Part shown: piece by piece, positions 43,820 through 53,174 of the stretch | Layout: each line of letters opens with the position of its first letter | How positions within the stretch are numbered: position 1 is the first letter of the stretch | Source of the DNA: Pedobacter sp. R20-19 | Lineage (GTDB): Bacteria > Bacteroidota > Bacteroidia > Sphingobacteriales > Sphingobacteriaceae | NCBI RefSeq assembly: GCF_000708265.2 | Contig: NZ_JCKI01000004.1 | Span: 338,840 to 402,839, forward strand | Direction: 5' to 3' | Length of the DNA: 64,000 nucleotides | Notes under the pieces: model-generated | Database searches by the model: none | What the model saw: only the letters and a program-made list of their open reading frames with translations | Told to the model about the DNA's origin: nothing | Made by a program: the position numbers and the translations under genes

Positions 43820-45016
43820 ATGAACATTTTAGTCATCAATTCAGGAAGTAGTTCCCTTAAATATCAACTCTTTAAAATGCCTGTTCCTTCGCCAATTTCC
43901 AGCGGACTGGTGGAACGCATTGGCATTGAAGGTTCCTATATAAAACATACCGTTTTCCAGGGAACAGAGAAATTTGTTACAGAAAAAACTGCATTTATAG
44001 CCGATCATGGCGAGGGCTTAAAGCAGGTGCTCGCTTTATTAAGTGAAGGTAAACTTGCCGTAATTGCCACACCGGATGACATCAATGCTGTTGGCCACCG
44101 CGTGGTACATGGCGGGGAAAATTTTTCCGGTCCGACTTTAATTACGGCAGAAGTAAAAGAACAGATTAAGAAACTTTTCTCCCTTGCTCCACTTCATAAT
44201 CCAGTGAATTTAAAATGTATTGAAGTCGCAGAAGAAACATTTAAAAACGCCAAACAGGTAGCGATTTTTGATACCGCTTTTCATCAAAGCATTCCGCAGC
44301 AAGCTTTCCGATATGCTATTCCGGATCGCTATTATAAGGAAGAGGGAATCAGGGTTTATGGTTTTCATGGTACCAGTCATAAATATGTAAGTGAACAAGC
44401 TGTTCAATGGTTGGATAAAAAAGAATCGAAACTTATCAGTATTCACTTGGGCAATGGATGTAGCATCACCGCCATCAGAAATGGAAAGTCTGTTGATACC
44501 AGTATGGGCTTTGGTCCGTTAAGCGGTTTAATGATGGGTACCAGATCAGGCGACATCGACCCTTCTGTTATTTTTCATTTAATAGAACATGCCGGATACA
44601 GCCTGAATCAATTGAGCACTTTATTTAATAAGGAATCAGGTTTATTAGGTGTTGGAGGTTCAAGCGACATGCGGGACATTAGAAAACTAGCGGAAGCTGG
44701 AAACGAATATGCTGTTCTTGCCCTGGAACTTTATGCCTATCGCATCAAGAAATTTATAGGTGCTTATGCCGCTATTCTTAATGGAATGGATGCCCTTATA
44801 TTTACGGCCGGCGTTGGCGAAAATGACCGGGATATGCGTGAAGCGGTTTGTACAGAACTGGAATTTTTAGGCATCGAAATGAATAGCGAAAGTAACAGAC
44901 AATACCAGGGTGGTTTAGTGGATGTGAGTACGGATGATTCAAAAGTGAAGATCCTAATCATCCCAACCAACGAAGAATTTGAAATTGCCAGCCAGTGTTA
45001 TCGCTTGTTGCAGTGA
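43820..45016 (+). CDS. ackA: Acetate kinase
   Basis: 398 residues of normal length. Motifs are NSGSSSLKY near the start, HRVVHGGE, FDTAFHQ (catalytic Asp, with nearby Arg), GFHGTSHKYV and GTRSGDIDP. It converts acetyl phosphate and ADP to acetate and ATP. It is co-transcribed with pta. Confidence 0.98.
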   Translation: MNILVINSGSSSLKYQLFKMPVPSPISSGLVERIGIEGSYIKHTVFQGTEKFVTEKTAFIADHGEGLKQVLALLSEGKLAVIATPDDINAVGHRVVHGGENFSGPTLITAEVKEQIKKLFSLAPLHNPVNLKCIEVAEETFKNAKQVAIFDTAFHQSIPQQAFRYAIPDRYYKEEGIRVYGFHGTSHKYVSEQAVQWLDKKESKLISIHLGNGCSITAIRNGKSVDTSMGFGPLSGLMMGTRSGDIDPSVIFHLIEHAGYSLNQLSTLFNKESGLLGVGGSSDMRDIRKLAEAGNEYAVLALELYAYRIKKFIGAYAAILNGMDALIFTAGVGENDRDMREAVCTELEFLGIEMNSESNRQYQGGLVDVSTDDSKVKILIIPTNEEFEIASQCYRLLQ

Positions 45017-45120
45017 TAATTTAGTTTAGGTATTTGTTTTTGCAGAGGTTATTTGTGTGGTAATGTTATCCATTGGAGATAGGAATTAATTATAAGAGAA
45101 TTTTCCGACTATTAGAATAC

Positions 45121-45172
45121 CCCCGTCCTGCGGACACCCCTCTGAAGAGGGGAATCAACCCGTAATTGGGGC
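45121..45172. repeat. Cloverleaf-like intergenic repeat, second copy
   Basis: Contains GTCC-TGC-GGAC (45125-45135) and CCCCTCT-GA-AGAGGGG (45137-45152), enclosed by CCCC and GGGG. The layout matches the element at 29935 in its outer C/G stem and inner hairpins. Noncoding. Confidence 0.55.
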
Positions 45173-45278
45173 AAAAGAAATCAGGCATTTGCACTACCCG
45201 AAATTCTCTTTTACGTTAAAACCGATAATGATTACAATCCTTCTTCTCTGTCCGCTAAACTTCTGATTTGTTTACGCT

Positions 45279-45755
45279 CTAGCTTTTCCAAATTCCTAAT
45301 AACCTCCTGATCACCACAATCTCGGCAATATGGTAGGCATTATGATCTGCAATTTGTAAAGCTTCACGCAACAGGGATTGACCATCTCCGTGAGGAATAG
45401 TTTCATAAAGATCTTTTGATTCTAATAAATTGATAAAACTTTTTAAATCATAATCAATAGCTTCCAGTGTTTGTGTCCATTCCTCTTCACTTGATGGGGC
45501 CGTTTCCTCCGGCCAGTATCCATCCGGCCATTTTGGCGATTGATGTAACCCATCCTTACTAAATTCTAGCATATCCCACTGGGCAATCCGAATGTGCGAA
45601 ACCAATTGCCAGACACTGTATGGCAGGCCATATGGCTTTTCGCCTAAAAGCTTAAACGGAAAATCCTTAACCGCTTCATTAAAACCAACATGCGCACCAC
45701 CGCCGTTTAGTAATTTTTTCAATTCTTCCAATAAAATCTGTATATGCTTCTCCAT
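45279..45755 (-). CDS. DinB family protein
   Basis: 158 residues from the ATG at 45755; the frame is open to 45821. A four-helix DinB/YfiT-like bundle with the metal-ligand His positions in WQLVSHIRIAQWDM and QIADHNAYHIAEIV. DinB proteins often act as thiol-dependent transferases (mycothiol or bacillithiol systems). Proximity to an ergothioneine locus is suggestive only, since it is on the far side of a divergent gene. Confidence 0.85.
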   Translation of the reverse strand: MEKHIQILLEELKKLLNGGGAHVGFNEAVKDFPFKLLGEKPYGLPYSVWQLVSHIRIAQWDMLEFSKDGLHQSPKWPDGYWPEETAPSSEEEWTQTLEAIDYDLKSFINLLESKDLYETIPHGDGQSLLREALQIADHNAYHIAEIVVIRRLLGIWKS

Positions 45756-45844
45756 CAAATTAAATGATTTATTAAACAACATACCAAATACACGAAGGTT
45801 TGTCAAAAAACTGGCAAGCACATTTATAAACGAAATATTTCTAT

Positions 45845-45852
45845 TATTTTTG
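45845..45852 (+). promoter_or_regulatory. -7 box (TATTTTTG) of the EgtE-like gene
   Basis: TATTTTTG with three bases between it and the ATG at 45856. It supports this start over the upstream open frame and predicts a leaderless transcript. Confidence 0.5.
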
Positions 45853-45855
45853 AGT

Positions 45856-46950
45856 ATGAACCTATCCCCTTCCTTCCCGATCCTTTCGAATTATACTTAC
45901 TTAAACACAGCTTACGCCGGTATCTTATCAACTGAGTTAGCGAGCTGGAGAACAAAACACGACCAACAGTTAATAGAGGGTGGTAGTGAATTCAGATTAA
46001 ATAATTCGCTAATTATAGAAACCTTAAGATCTAACCTTTCAGACTTTTTCAAAACAGCGGTTTCGAATGTTTTTCTAACGCAGAATTTTTCATTTGGTTT
46101 TAATACACTACTTGATGGACTGCCAAAAACAGAACGATTTCTTTTGCTTAACGATGAATATCCATCAGTGGCATACCCGATAACCAGCCGTGGCTTTTCA
46201 CACAGTTATGTAGATATAGATGAAAATCTGGAAGATAATGTTTTAGCAGCGATTGAAAAAAATCAGCCAACTGTTTTTGCTTTTAGCATCGTGCAGTACA
46301 TCAGTGGTTATCGGATGAATCCGGAATTCATAAAAAAACTTAAAAAAACATACCCCAAATTATTACTCATTGCAGATGGCACGCAATTTTGCGGTACAAC
46401 AGATTTTAGTTTTGAAGATTCGGGGTTAGATGCACTATGTGCCAGTGGATATAAATGGTTACTGGCAGGCTTTGGAAATGGCTTCATCTTATTATCCGAT
46501 CAATTGAAAAACCACCTTTACGAAGATAGAAAACTTGCTCAGCTTCCTTCAGCCCCCTTTGTTAAAGGCAAAAAACCTTTAGCCTTTTGTTTTGAACCCG
46601 GCCATCTCGATACCTTGAATTTTGGATCTTTAAATGAAAGTTTAAATATGATCAGAAATATTGGTATTTCTACGATAGAGCAAACTACACAGGCCCTTTG
46701 CCAACAAGCCAGGATACAACTTCATCACCGCGGCCTGTTGCCAGATTATCTAGCCGACCAAAAATATGCATCTACCATCATGATTTTACCACTTGCTCAA
46801 CAGCAGGTTAACCATTTGGCAGAAGCTAAAATTTTATGCTCACCAAGAGGTACCGGAACCCGGATTTCGTTTCACTTTTATAACACCGAAGAAGATTTAC
46901 AAAAGCTTTTAGCTGTTTTAGATGGGAAGAAAATTCAACAGGCAAGCTAA
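45856..46950 (+). CDS. Class V aminotransferase-fold PLP enzyme, candidate EgtE (hercynylcysteine sulfoxide lyase)
   Basis: 364 residues from the ATG at 45856. The open frame runs 88 codons upstream through DinB antisense sequence, which is not protein-like. The fold-type I PLP signature is present: IADGTQF (D174 contacts the pyridine nitrogen), SGYKWLLAG (K200, Schiff base), and a C-terminal domain. This family includes cysteine desulfurases, kynureninase and the C-S lyase EgtE, the last step of ergothioneine synthesis. Its stop faces that of egtD six bases away. EgtE function is inferred from this context. Confidence 0.75.
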   Translation: MNLSPSFPILSNYTYLNTAYAGILSTELASWRTKHDQQLIEGGSEFRLNNSLIIETLRSNLSDFFKTAVSNVFLTQNFSFGFNTLLDGLPKTERFLLLNDEYPSVAYPITSRGFSHSYVDIDENLEDNVLAAIEKNQPTVFAFSIVQYISGYRMNPEFIKKLKKTYPKLLLIADGTQFCGTTDFSFEDSGLDALCASGYKWLLAGFGNGFILLSDQLKNHLYEDRKLAQLPSAPFVKGKKPLAFCFEPGHLDTLNFGSLNESLNMIRNIGISTIEQTTQALCQQARIQLHHRGLLPDYLADQKYASTIMILPLAQQQVNHLAEAKILCSPRGTGTRISFHFYNTEEDLQKLLAVLDGKKIQQAS

Positions 46951-46956
46951 AATCGC

Positions 46957-47934
46957 TTACCTTTTTACTTTCCAAATGGCATCTACAAAATAATGGTGCT
47001 GATCAAAAAAATCAGCAACGGGTATAAATCCACTTGAGGCAGCCATTTCATTCACTTCTGTTAATGAATATTTCTGCGAAATTTCCATGTAAATGTGCTC
47101 GTTTACATGGAAACGAATGGTTTCATCTCCAATGTTAACCAATTGATCCCTTAAACTAATCAGATAACTTTTGCAGGCACCTGATTCAGGGTCATAACTG
47201 GCATAATGATCAAAGCCGCTCACATCAAAATCACCATCCAATTCGCGATTTATCCGGCTTAATAAATTCAGGTTAAATGATTTCGTTATACCAGCCTCAT
47301 CATCATATGCAGCCAAAATCTGACGTGGATTTTTCTTTAAATCAAATCCAATAATAAGTATATCCTCAGCAGATAACTCATTTCGCAATGCCTTACAAAA
47401 TTCTTCCGCTTCAGTTACATTCATGTTTCCAATGTTGGCTCCCATAAACAGAAGTACTTTACGACGATTGGATAGTGTTTTTGCCTTTTTTACCATGGCG
47501 AAATAGTCGCCATTTAAACCCTCTACCTTTAGCGCAGGCAACTTCTTAGGGAGATTTTCTTCCAGGTCTTCAATAACATGCCGTGAAATATCAATGGGTA
47601 AATAAGTAAACTTTAGCTGGCGATTAATTAATGATTGCAACAGGTGAACTGATTTAGTGGCATCTCCAGCCCCCAATTCAATCAGGTCAAAAGCACTTGG
47701 ATCTGCAGCAATAACATCAGCAATTTGCTCTGTTTGATGTTGCATAATTTCCATCTCCGCATCGGTGAGGTAATAATCCCCCATTTCCATGATCTGTTGA
47801 AAGATACCATCTCCAATTTCATCATAAAAATATTTAGAACTCAGTGACTTGCGTTCAGCCGTTAAACCTGCTAAAACATCATTTAAAAATGTTGATCCCA
47901 CAGGGACATGTTGTTTTGAAATAATCGTACTCAT
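46957..47934 (-). CDS. egtD: L-histidine N(alpha)-methyltransferase EgtD
   Basis: 325 residues, single-domain SAM-dependent methyltransferase of the EgtD/DUF2260 family. Motifs are DLIELGAGDATKS (SAM binding), LPIDIS, LFMGANIGNM and a C-terminal FHVNEHIYMEISQKYS segment. EgtD trimethylates histidine to hercynine, the first step of ergothioneine synthesis. It follows egtB by six bases. Confidence 0.93.
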   Translation of the reverse strand: MSTIISKQHVPVGSTFLNDVLAGLTAERKSLSSKYFYDEIGDGIFQQIMEMGDYYLTDAEMEIMQHQTEQIADVIAADPSAFDLIELGAGDATKSVHLLQSLINRQLKFTYLPIDISRHVIEDLEENLPKKLPALKVEGLNGDYFAMVKKAKTLSNRRKVLLFMGANIGNMNVTEAEEFCKALRNELSAEDILIIGFDLKKNPRQILAAYDDEAGITKSFNLNLLSRINRELDGDFDVSGFDHYASYDPESGACKSYLISLRDQLVNIGDETIRFHVNEHIYMEISQKYSLTEVNEMAASSGFIPVADFFDQHHYFVDAIWKVKR

Positions 47935-47940
47935 GTAACT

Positions 47941-49089
47941 TTATTTTGCTAATCTAATCCCTGTAAACTGCCATCTCAAATGTGGATGAAAAAAATTTCG
48001 GTAGGTGATACGCCCATGATCTTTTGGCGTAGCTACAGATGCACCACGAAGTACTTTCTGGTTCACCATAAATTTGCCATTGTATTCTCCAATAGCGCCA
48101 GGGGCCTTACTAAATCCAGGATAAGGTAAGTATGCACTTTCGGTCCACTCCCACCTTTTACCCCAGTTAAATTGCCCTGCAGCAATTTCCCATTCAAATT
48201 CTGTTGGCAACCGCATACCTTTCCAACTGGCATAAGCATATGCTTCATAATAGCTAATGTGCGTTACAGGGTGTAAACTATTTAATGGCAATAAACCTGC
48301 ATAAGTGTAATTAAACCATTCGCCATCTATTTCATGCCAATACATGGGGGCTTTAATGCCATTTGTTTTCACCCAATCCCAACCCTCTGCATGCCAGTAA
48401 TTAAAATCACTATAGCCACCTGCCTTAATAAATTCCAGGTAAGATCCATTGGTTTCTAAAACAGCACTGATTTCAAAATCATTCAGATATACTTTATGGC
48501 GGTTTAATTCATTGTCAAAACAAAAATCACTTCCGGCAAAACCTATTTCATATATCCCTTCTGTTATGACTATTCTATCAGGCTGAGTTTGGATTTCCTC
48601 ATGCTCTTTCCAATCATTGGAATACACCGGAAAAAGCGGATTGTTGCCTAAAATATATTTGATATCGGTAAGCAAAAGTTCCTGATGCTGCTGCTCGTGG
48701 TTAAATCCCAGAATTAGAAGTTCCATCACCTCATCAGTAATCGTTTCACTAAGTAAATCAGTCATCGCCTCATCTACATAATGCCGATACAGGTAAATCT
48801 CACTCACACTTGGACGGCTTAAATTGCCACGATCGGTGCGGATAACCCTTGCACCAACCGTTTCATAATAGCTGTTAAACACAAAATTATAATCGGGATT
48901 GTATTCCTGATAATTGGCTGCGTGTGGTTTTAAGATAAAGGTTTCAAAAAACCAGGTGGTATGGCCGAGATGCCATTTAGGTGGACTTACATCTTCAATA
49001 GGCTGAACTACATAATCTTCCGTTTGCAGCGGCTCACAAATCGATTCAGTATACTTCCTGATGGTCAGAAATTGATCAACTAAGCTCAT
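47941..49089 (-). CDS. egtB: Ergothioneine biosynthesis sulfoxide synthase EgtB
   Basis: 382 residues. The N-terminal DinB-like domain holds the iron ligands H43 (WHLGHTTWFFE) and H131/H135 (HEQQHQEL). The C-terminal formylglycine-synthase-like domain (residues ~175-380) ends RGASVATPKD...RNFFHPHLRWQFTGIRL. EgtB joins hercynine to a cysteine thiol with oxygen. No EgtA or EgtC gene is nearby, so free cysteine may be the sulfur donor, as in some bacterial EgtB types. Its ATG overlaps the preceding stop by one base (TAATG). Confidence 0.93.
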   Translation of the reverse strand: MSLVDQFLTIRKYTESICEPLQTEDYVVQPIEDVSPPKWHLGHTTWFFETFILKPHAANYQEYNPDYNFVFNSYYETVGARVIRTDRGNLSRPSVSEIYLYRHYVDEAMTDLLSETITDEVMELLILGFNHEQQHQELLLTDIKYILGNNPLFPVYSNDWKEHEEIQTQPDRIVITEGIYEIGFAGSDFCFDNELNRHKVYLNDFEISAVLETNGSYLEFIKAGGYSDFNYWHAEGWDWVKTNGIKAPMYWHEIDGEWFNYTYAGLLPLNSLHPVTHISYYEAYAYASWKGMRLPTEFEWEIAAGQFNWGKRWEWTESAYLPYPGFSKAPGAIGEYNGKFMVNQKVLRGASVATPKDHGRITYRNFFHPHLRWQFTGIRLAK

Positions 49090-50660
49090 TAATTTTTATC
49101 TAGATATTGTTGTAATGTTGTTATACTATTAACATCAAGATCTTTTGATTGTTTTTGCCGCATCATTAATGCGTACGAATTATTGAAGCCAATTGGTTTA
49201 AGCCATTTAATATTAAACTTTTGCGAAAATTGCCTGCTCACGTACTGATAGGTGCTATCTCTATCATGAGCCATTTTTTTGGAAACCTTCGGATCAGGTT
49301 TTAGCAGAACAAGTAAACCTGTACCCGTATATTCAGGATAAAAATCAATCTGATCGTTCATTAAAGCATCAAAACATATTTTAGTACCACCTAAACCAGT
49401 TTTGGTGGCCACTTCATAGTCTGTATTTCCCAAAATTAGCATCCGGTACATTTCTGCGAGAATATATTGCTCGCCAAAAATTTTTGAACCAATTCTAATC
49501 ACACTCTTTTTGCCTCCTTTTGCACTTTTATATAAGCCACATCCAATTAAAAAATCTTTGGCCACCCGTTCAGGAGTTTGGTGCAGATAATCTGTCCGGT
49601 AGTTCAAATCTGTCATAATTGAATCAGTAATTTTTCCAGCCAAAAGATTTAACACACCTTCTAACTCTGGAAATTTCTTTAAGGAAGCCTCCCTGATAAT
49701 CGGTGCTGCGTAGTAAGGTGGAAAAATCCCTTTATCATCTTTCAGAATCGTAAGCTTGAATGCTTTTAAACGTCCATCTGTTGAGTATCCGCTAATAATA
49801 TCGAGTTCCTTTTCATATGCAGCCTGGTACATCACCGCATCACTGATCACTATCGTGTGAATTTTTAAGCCATAGACTGATTTCAGCCCTAAATCACCAT
49901 CCTGTCTACCCATAAATTCTGGAGTAAAACCAGCTGTAAGCGAACTGCCATAAGCTTTTGGGAGCAGGTAAAAACCACCCAATACCAAAAACAATATTGG
50001 AAAAATATACAACGTCTTCCTGAACTTTTTGACATTCATTTTTTGGATAGCAGCTAAAATAGCATCAAGGATAATGGCCAGTAGCGCAGCGGGAATAGCA
50101 CCCGCTAAAATCATATTGGTGTTATTAAGAGATATGCCACCAAAGATAAATTCACCTAAACCTCCTGCCGCGATATAGGAGGCCAACGTGGCTACACCGA
50201 CATTAATTACCGTTGCTGTACGAACACCAGCCAGGATTACAGGCATAGCTAAAGGAAGTTCTACCTTAAACAAAACCTGCATCTTACTCATTCCCATGGC
50301 TATTGCAGCTTCCTTAACTTCGGTACTAATGCCTACTATACCGGTATAAGTATTTCTGATGATGGGTAATAAAGCATAAATTAATAAAGCCACAATGGCT
50401 GGTTTGGCGCCAATTCCGAGTATCGGAATCATAAATCCTAATAATGCAATGCTAGGAATCGTTTGTAAAACACCGGCTACAGCCAAAACAGAACCAGAAA
50501 GTTTTCGTTTTCTGGCAATGAAGATACCCAAGGGTAAACCAATAGCCACAGCTAAAAAAAGAGAAATAAAAGTTAAACCCAAATGCTGAAAGGTTTGATT
50601 GAGCAATTTATCAGACTCCCCTGACATGAATTGCCATAAATTTTGTTGAGGCTCATTCAT
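49089..50660 (-). CDS. egtU: ABC transporter permease fused to substrate-binding domain, probable ergothioneine transporter EgtU
   Basis: 523 residues. Residues 1-~215 are an OpuCB-type permease with the EAA-like loop AAIAMGMSKMQVLFKVELPLAMPVI split around AIAMG. Residues ~235-523 are an OpuBC/ProX-type binding domain displayed outside the membrane. This exact fusion is that of EgtU from Streptococcus and Helicobacter, which imports ergothioneine; it is also used for betaine/choline by OpuB-type systems. Position within an operon with egtB and egtD favours ergothioneine. It overlaps the ATPase gene by eight bases. Confidence 0.8.
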   Translation of the reverse strand: MNEPQQNLWQFMSGESDKLLNQTFQHLGLTFISLFLAVAIGLPLGIFIARKRKLSGSVLAVAGVLQTIPSIALLGFMIPILGIGAKPAIVALLIYALLPIIRNTYTGIVGISTEVKEAAIAMGMSKMQVLFKVELPLAMPVILAGVRTATVINVGVATLASYIAAGGLGEFIFGGISLNNTNMILAGAIPAALLAIILDAILAAIQKMNVKKFRKTLYIFPILFLVLGGFYLLPKAYGSSLTAGFTPEFMGRQDGDLGLKSVYGLKIHTIVISDAVMYQAAYEKELDIISGYSTDGRLKAFKLTILKDDKGIFPPYYAAPIIREASLKKFPELEGVLNLLAGKITDSIMTDLNYRTDYLHQTPERVAKDFLIGCGLYKSAKGGKKSVIRIGSKIFGEQYILAEMYRMLILGNTDYEVATKTGLGGTKICFDALMNDQIDFYPEYTGTGLLVLLKPDPKVSKKMAHDRDSTYQYVSRQFSQKFNIKWLKPIGFNNSYALMMRQKQSKDLDVNSITTLQQYLDKN

Positions 50661-51612
50661 GTAGATACTGCATGTGATAATGATTAAAGGCTACGGTTAA
50701 ATCATTTATATTGAGTGATTTTTGTTCCTGGATTTCATCTGTCGAAAAAGCAATTTCCTGCCCCACCGAACGAAAACAATTTAAAGCATCCCATACACTT
50801 AAATCTGAATTGACTACCGTAGCATTTGCAGAATTTTTCACTGGTAAGTGATGCCATAAATCATTAAGCGTGGTGACTCTAAATTCAAGTGAGCGCCTTT
50901 CGCTTTCCATAAATTTCACCACAAAATCACTTGCTGGTTGATACAGTAATGATTTTGGTGTTCCAATCTGAATGATTTCACCTTTATCCATCAAACAAAT
51001 GCGATCTGCAAGTTCGAAAGCCTCCTGAATATCATGCGTAACCATTACAATTGTCTTACGCTTTAACTCTTCCAGTGCTTTAAATTCTTTTCTGATACTG
51101 GCCCGTGTCACATTATCCAACGCACCAAAAGGCTCATCCATTAACAACACAGCAGGATCAGCAACTAAGGCCCTCGCTAAACCAACGCGCTGTTGCTGCC
51201 CGCCACTAAGTTCATGAGGAAAGAGATTAATATACTCATCCGAAAGATGAAGTTTTGCCATGAGCGCTTTAGTTCTGTCCAAAGTTTTCTTTCGATCCCA
51301 TTTTAGCAGCTGTGGCACAATGGCTATATTTTCTCCAACTGTGTAATGAGGAAATAAACCATTATTTTGCATCACATAACCTATTCCCCTTCTTAATAAT
51401 TCAGGGTTTTCTTGCTCAATATCTTTCCCATTAACCGTAATTGTTCCATGGTCAGGCGCAATAAGGCGGTTAATCATCTTTAATGTGGTGGTTTTACCAC
51501 AGCCACTGGTACCTAGAAGGATAAGGTTTTCTCCTTCTTTCACCTCAAATGAAACTGCTTTAACAGCCGGTATATTATGGAAGGATTTACTAACCTTTTC
51601 CAGCTTTATCAT
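50653..51612 (-). CDS. egtV: ABC transporter ATP-binding protein, probable EgtV
   Basis: 319 residues of the ProV/OpuCA class. Walker A is LGTSGCGKTTTL, the signature is LSGGQQQRVGLARAL, Walker B VLLMDEPFGALD, and the H-loop MVTHDIQEA. The last ~80 residues are a short C-terminal domain (remnant CBS-like). It powers the adjacent fused permease/binding protein. It starts one base after the upstream gene. Confidence 0.85.
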   Translation of the reverse strand: MIKLEKVSKSFHNIPAVKAVSFEVKEGENLILLGTSGCGKTTTLKMINRLIAPDHGTITVNGKDIEQENPELLRRGIGYVMQNNGLFPHYTVGENIAIVPQLLKWDRKKTLDRTKALMAKLHLSDEYINLFPHELSGGQQQRVGLARALVADPAVLLMDEPFGALDNVTRASIRKEFKALEELKRKTIVMVTHDIQEAFELADRICLMDKGEIIQIGTPKSLLYQPASDFVVKFMESERRSLEFRVTTLNDLWHHLPVKNSANATVVNSDLSVWDALNCFRSVGQEIAFSTDEIQEQKSLNINDLTVAFNHYHMQYLHE

Positions 51613-51613
51613 A

Positions 51614-52996
51614 TTATTTATGGATCTTCATGAACAGGTTATTCAACGATTCCGTATAAGTTGGATGTGCAAATACGCCATACCTGATTTGTTCTGAAGT
51701 AATACCTCCCTGCATTGCCATCTGCAATACCGACATAATTTCACCACCTTCAGAAGCAAGAATTGCTGCGCCCAAAATCTTATTGGTCTTTGTATCTACA
51801 ATTGCTTTCATCAATCCAGCTGTTTCATCGGTTTCAATACCCCTGGCTACATTCTCCATTGGCAAAACAGCTACTTGATAATCTAATTTTTTTTCTTTCG
51901 CTTCCCGTTCTGAAAGTCCGATTCTGGCCAGTTGTGGATCAGTAAACATACAGTAAGGAACAGGTCGGTTGGCAGTAGATAAATTTGTATTTTCAATCAG
52001 GTTTCGGTAAACAATGGTATAATCGTTATAAGCAATATGCGTAAATGCTGGTCCACCTTTAACATCCCCTAAAGCATATATCCCTTTCACATTAGTTTCC
52101 AGTTGATCATTCACCAGGATATGACCATACTCGTCCGTTTCAACACCACAATTTTCTAAGTTTAAGTTCTTCGTTTGTGGTGCCCTGCCTACTGCAACCA
52201 GTAAATGAGTCGAGGTAATTTTTTTATCTTTTTTTCCGGATGTAATTGTCGTTTCAATCTGGTCACCCTTCCATCCGATGTGGTTAATCTTAACATCTGT
52301 AAAAATATCAATCTTTTCAGCAGTCAGGATATCAGTTACTGCCTTCGATATATCATCATCTTCTTTTGATAAGATAACAGATGATTGCTCTAAAATCGTA
52401 ACCTGACTACCGAAACGACTAAACATCTGCCCAAATTCCAATCCAATATAATTGCCACCAATAATTACCAGATGCTCTGGAATCTCTTCCAATTCAAGGA
52501 TGGAGGTAGAAGTAAGATAGTCAATTTCTTCAATTCCATCAATTTCAGGAATGATGGTTTTCGCACCAGTATTAATGAAGATCAAATCAGCAGTCAGTGT
52601 TTCTGTTGTCCCATCTTTGCTTTTAACCACAATCTCATTCTCACCCGTGAAACTCGCCTCACCCATATATAATTTTAAGCCTTTAGTTTCTTCGATACCA
52701 TTCTTTGCACTTCCTCTAAACTTTTCAACAATGCTGTCGGCTCTTTTTTTAATCTTTTTTAAATCAACTTTAACATTATCGATGATAATGCCAAGTTCTG
52801 ATGCCTTTCTTGCCTGATAGGCAGCCTTGGCAGAAGCAATCATCGCTTTTGTAGGTGTACAACCATCATTTATACAAGTACCACCTATAGTTCTCTTCTC
52901 TATTATTGCTGTTTTTTTTCCGGCTTCAGCCATTTTTTTCGCAAGCGGAACCCCTGCCTGGCCTGCACCAATGATGATCGCATCGTAATGTTTCAT
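51614..52996 (-). CDS. Pyridine nucleotide-disulfide oxidoreductase (dihydrolipoamide dehydrogenase/MerA-like)
   Basis: 460 residues, group I flavoprotein disulfide reductase. It has FAD-binding GAGQAGVPLA, the redox disulfide GGTCINDGCTPTK (CxxxxC), NAD(P)-binding GGNYIGLEFGQ, ALGDVKGG, and the C-terminal His-Glu pair in AHPTYTES. It lacks the N-terminal metal-binding domain and C-terminal Cys pair of mercuric reductases, and there are no pyruvate or oxoglutarate dehydrogenase genes nearby. It is the first gene of the operon leading to egtV, egtU, egtB and egtD, so reduction of an ergothioneine-related or other low-molecular disulfide is inferred. Confidence 0.85.
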   Translation of the reverse strand: MKHYDAIIIGAGQAGVPLAKKMAEAGKKTAIIEKRTIGGTCINDGCTPTKAMIASAKAAYQARKASELGIIIDNVKVDLKKIKKRADSIVEKFRGSAKNGIEETKGLKLYMGEASFTGENEIVVKSKDGTTETLTADLIFINTGAKTIIPEIDGIEEIDYLTSTSILELEEIPEHLVIIGGNYIGLEFGQMFSRFGSQVTILEQSSVILSKEDDDISKAVTDILTAEKIDIFTDVKINHIGWKGDQIETTITSGKKDKKITSTHLLVAVGRAPQTKNLNLENCGVETDEYGHILVNDQLETNVKGIYALGDVKGGPAFTHIAYNDYTIVYRNLIENTNLSTANRPVPYCMFTDPQLARIGLSEREAKEKKLDYQVAVLPMENVARGIETDETAGLMKAIVDTKTNKILGAAILASEGGEIMSVLQMAMQGGITSEQIRYGVFAHPTYTESLNNLFMKIHK

Positions 52997-53174
52997 ATCT
53001 GTTTGTTTTGCGTAAATAGTGAACTTGCTTTAATACAAAGTAACAAGCTGACACAGATATAACTTTAAAATAAGTTCATTGTTTTTAGTAAACTGAATCA
53101 TTTTAGGAATGAGTAGTTAACCATGGCAGAAGATTTCTGTTGATTTTGATGCGAGAAAATTTTAGGTCTCTTAA

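Noticed and set aside
45592..45855. An open frame extends the EgtE-like gene 88 codons upstream.
   Set aside because: The extra residues are antisense to the DinB gene and not protein-like; a -7 box and ATG at 45845-45858 fit better.
49089..51612. Glycine betaine/choline (OpuB/OpuC) uptake system.
   Set aside because: Not excluded by sequence alone, but the permease/binding-domain fusion and the operon with egtB and egtD favour ergothioneine.
51614..52996. Mercuric reductase.
   Set aside because: The metal-binding N-terminal domain and the C-terminal Cys pair of MerA are absent, and no other mer gene is present.
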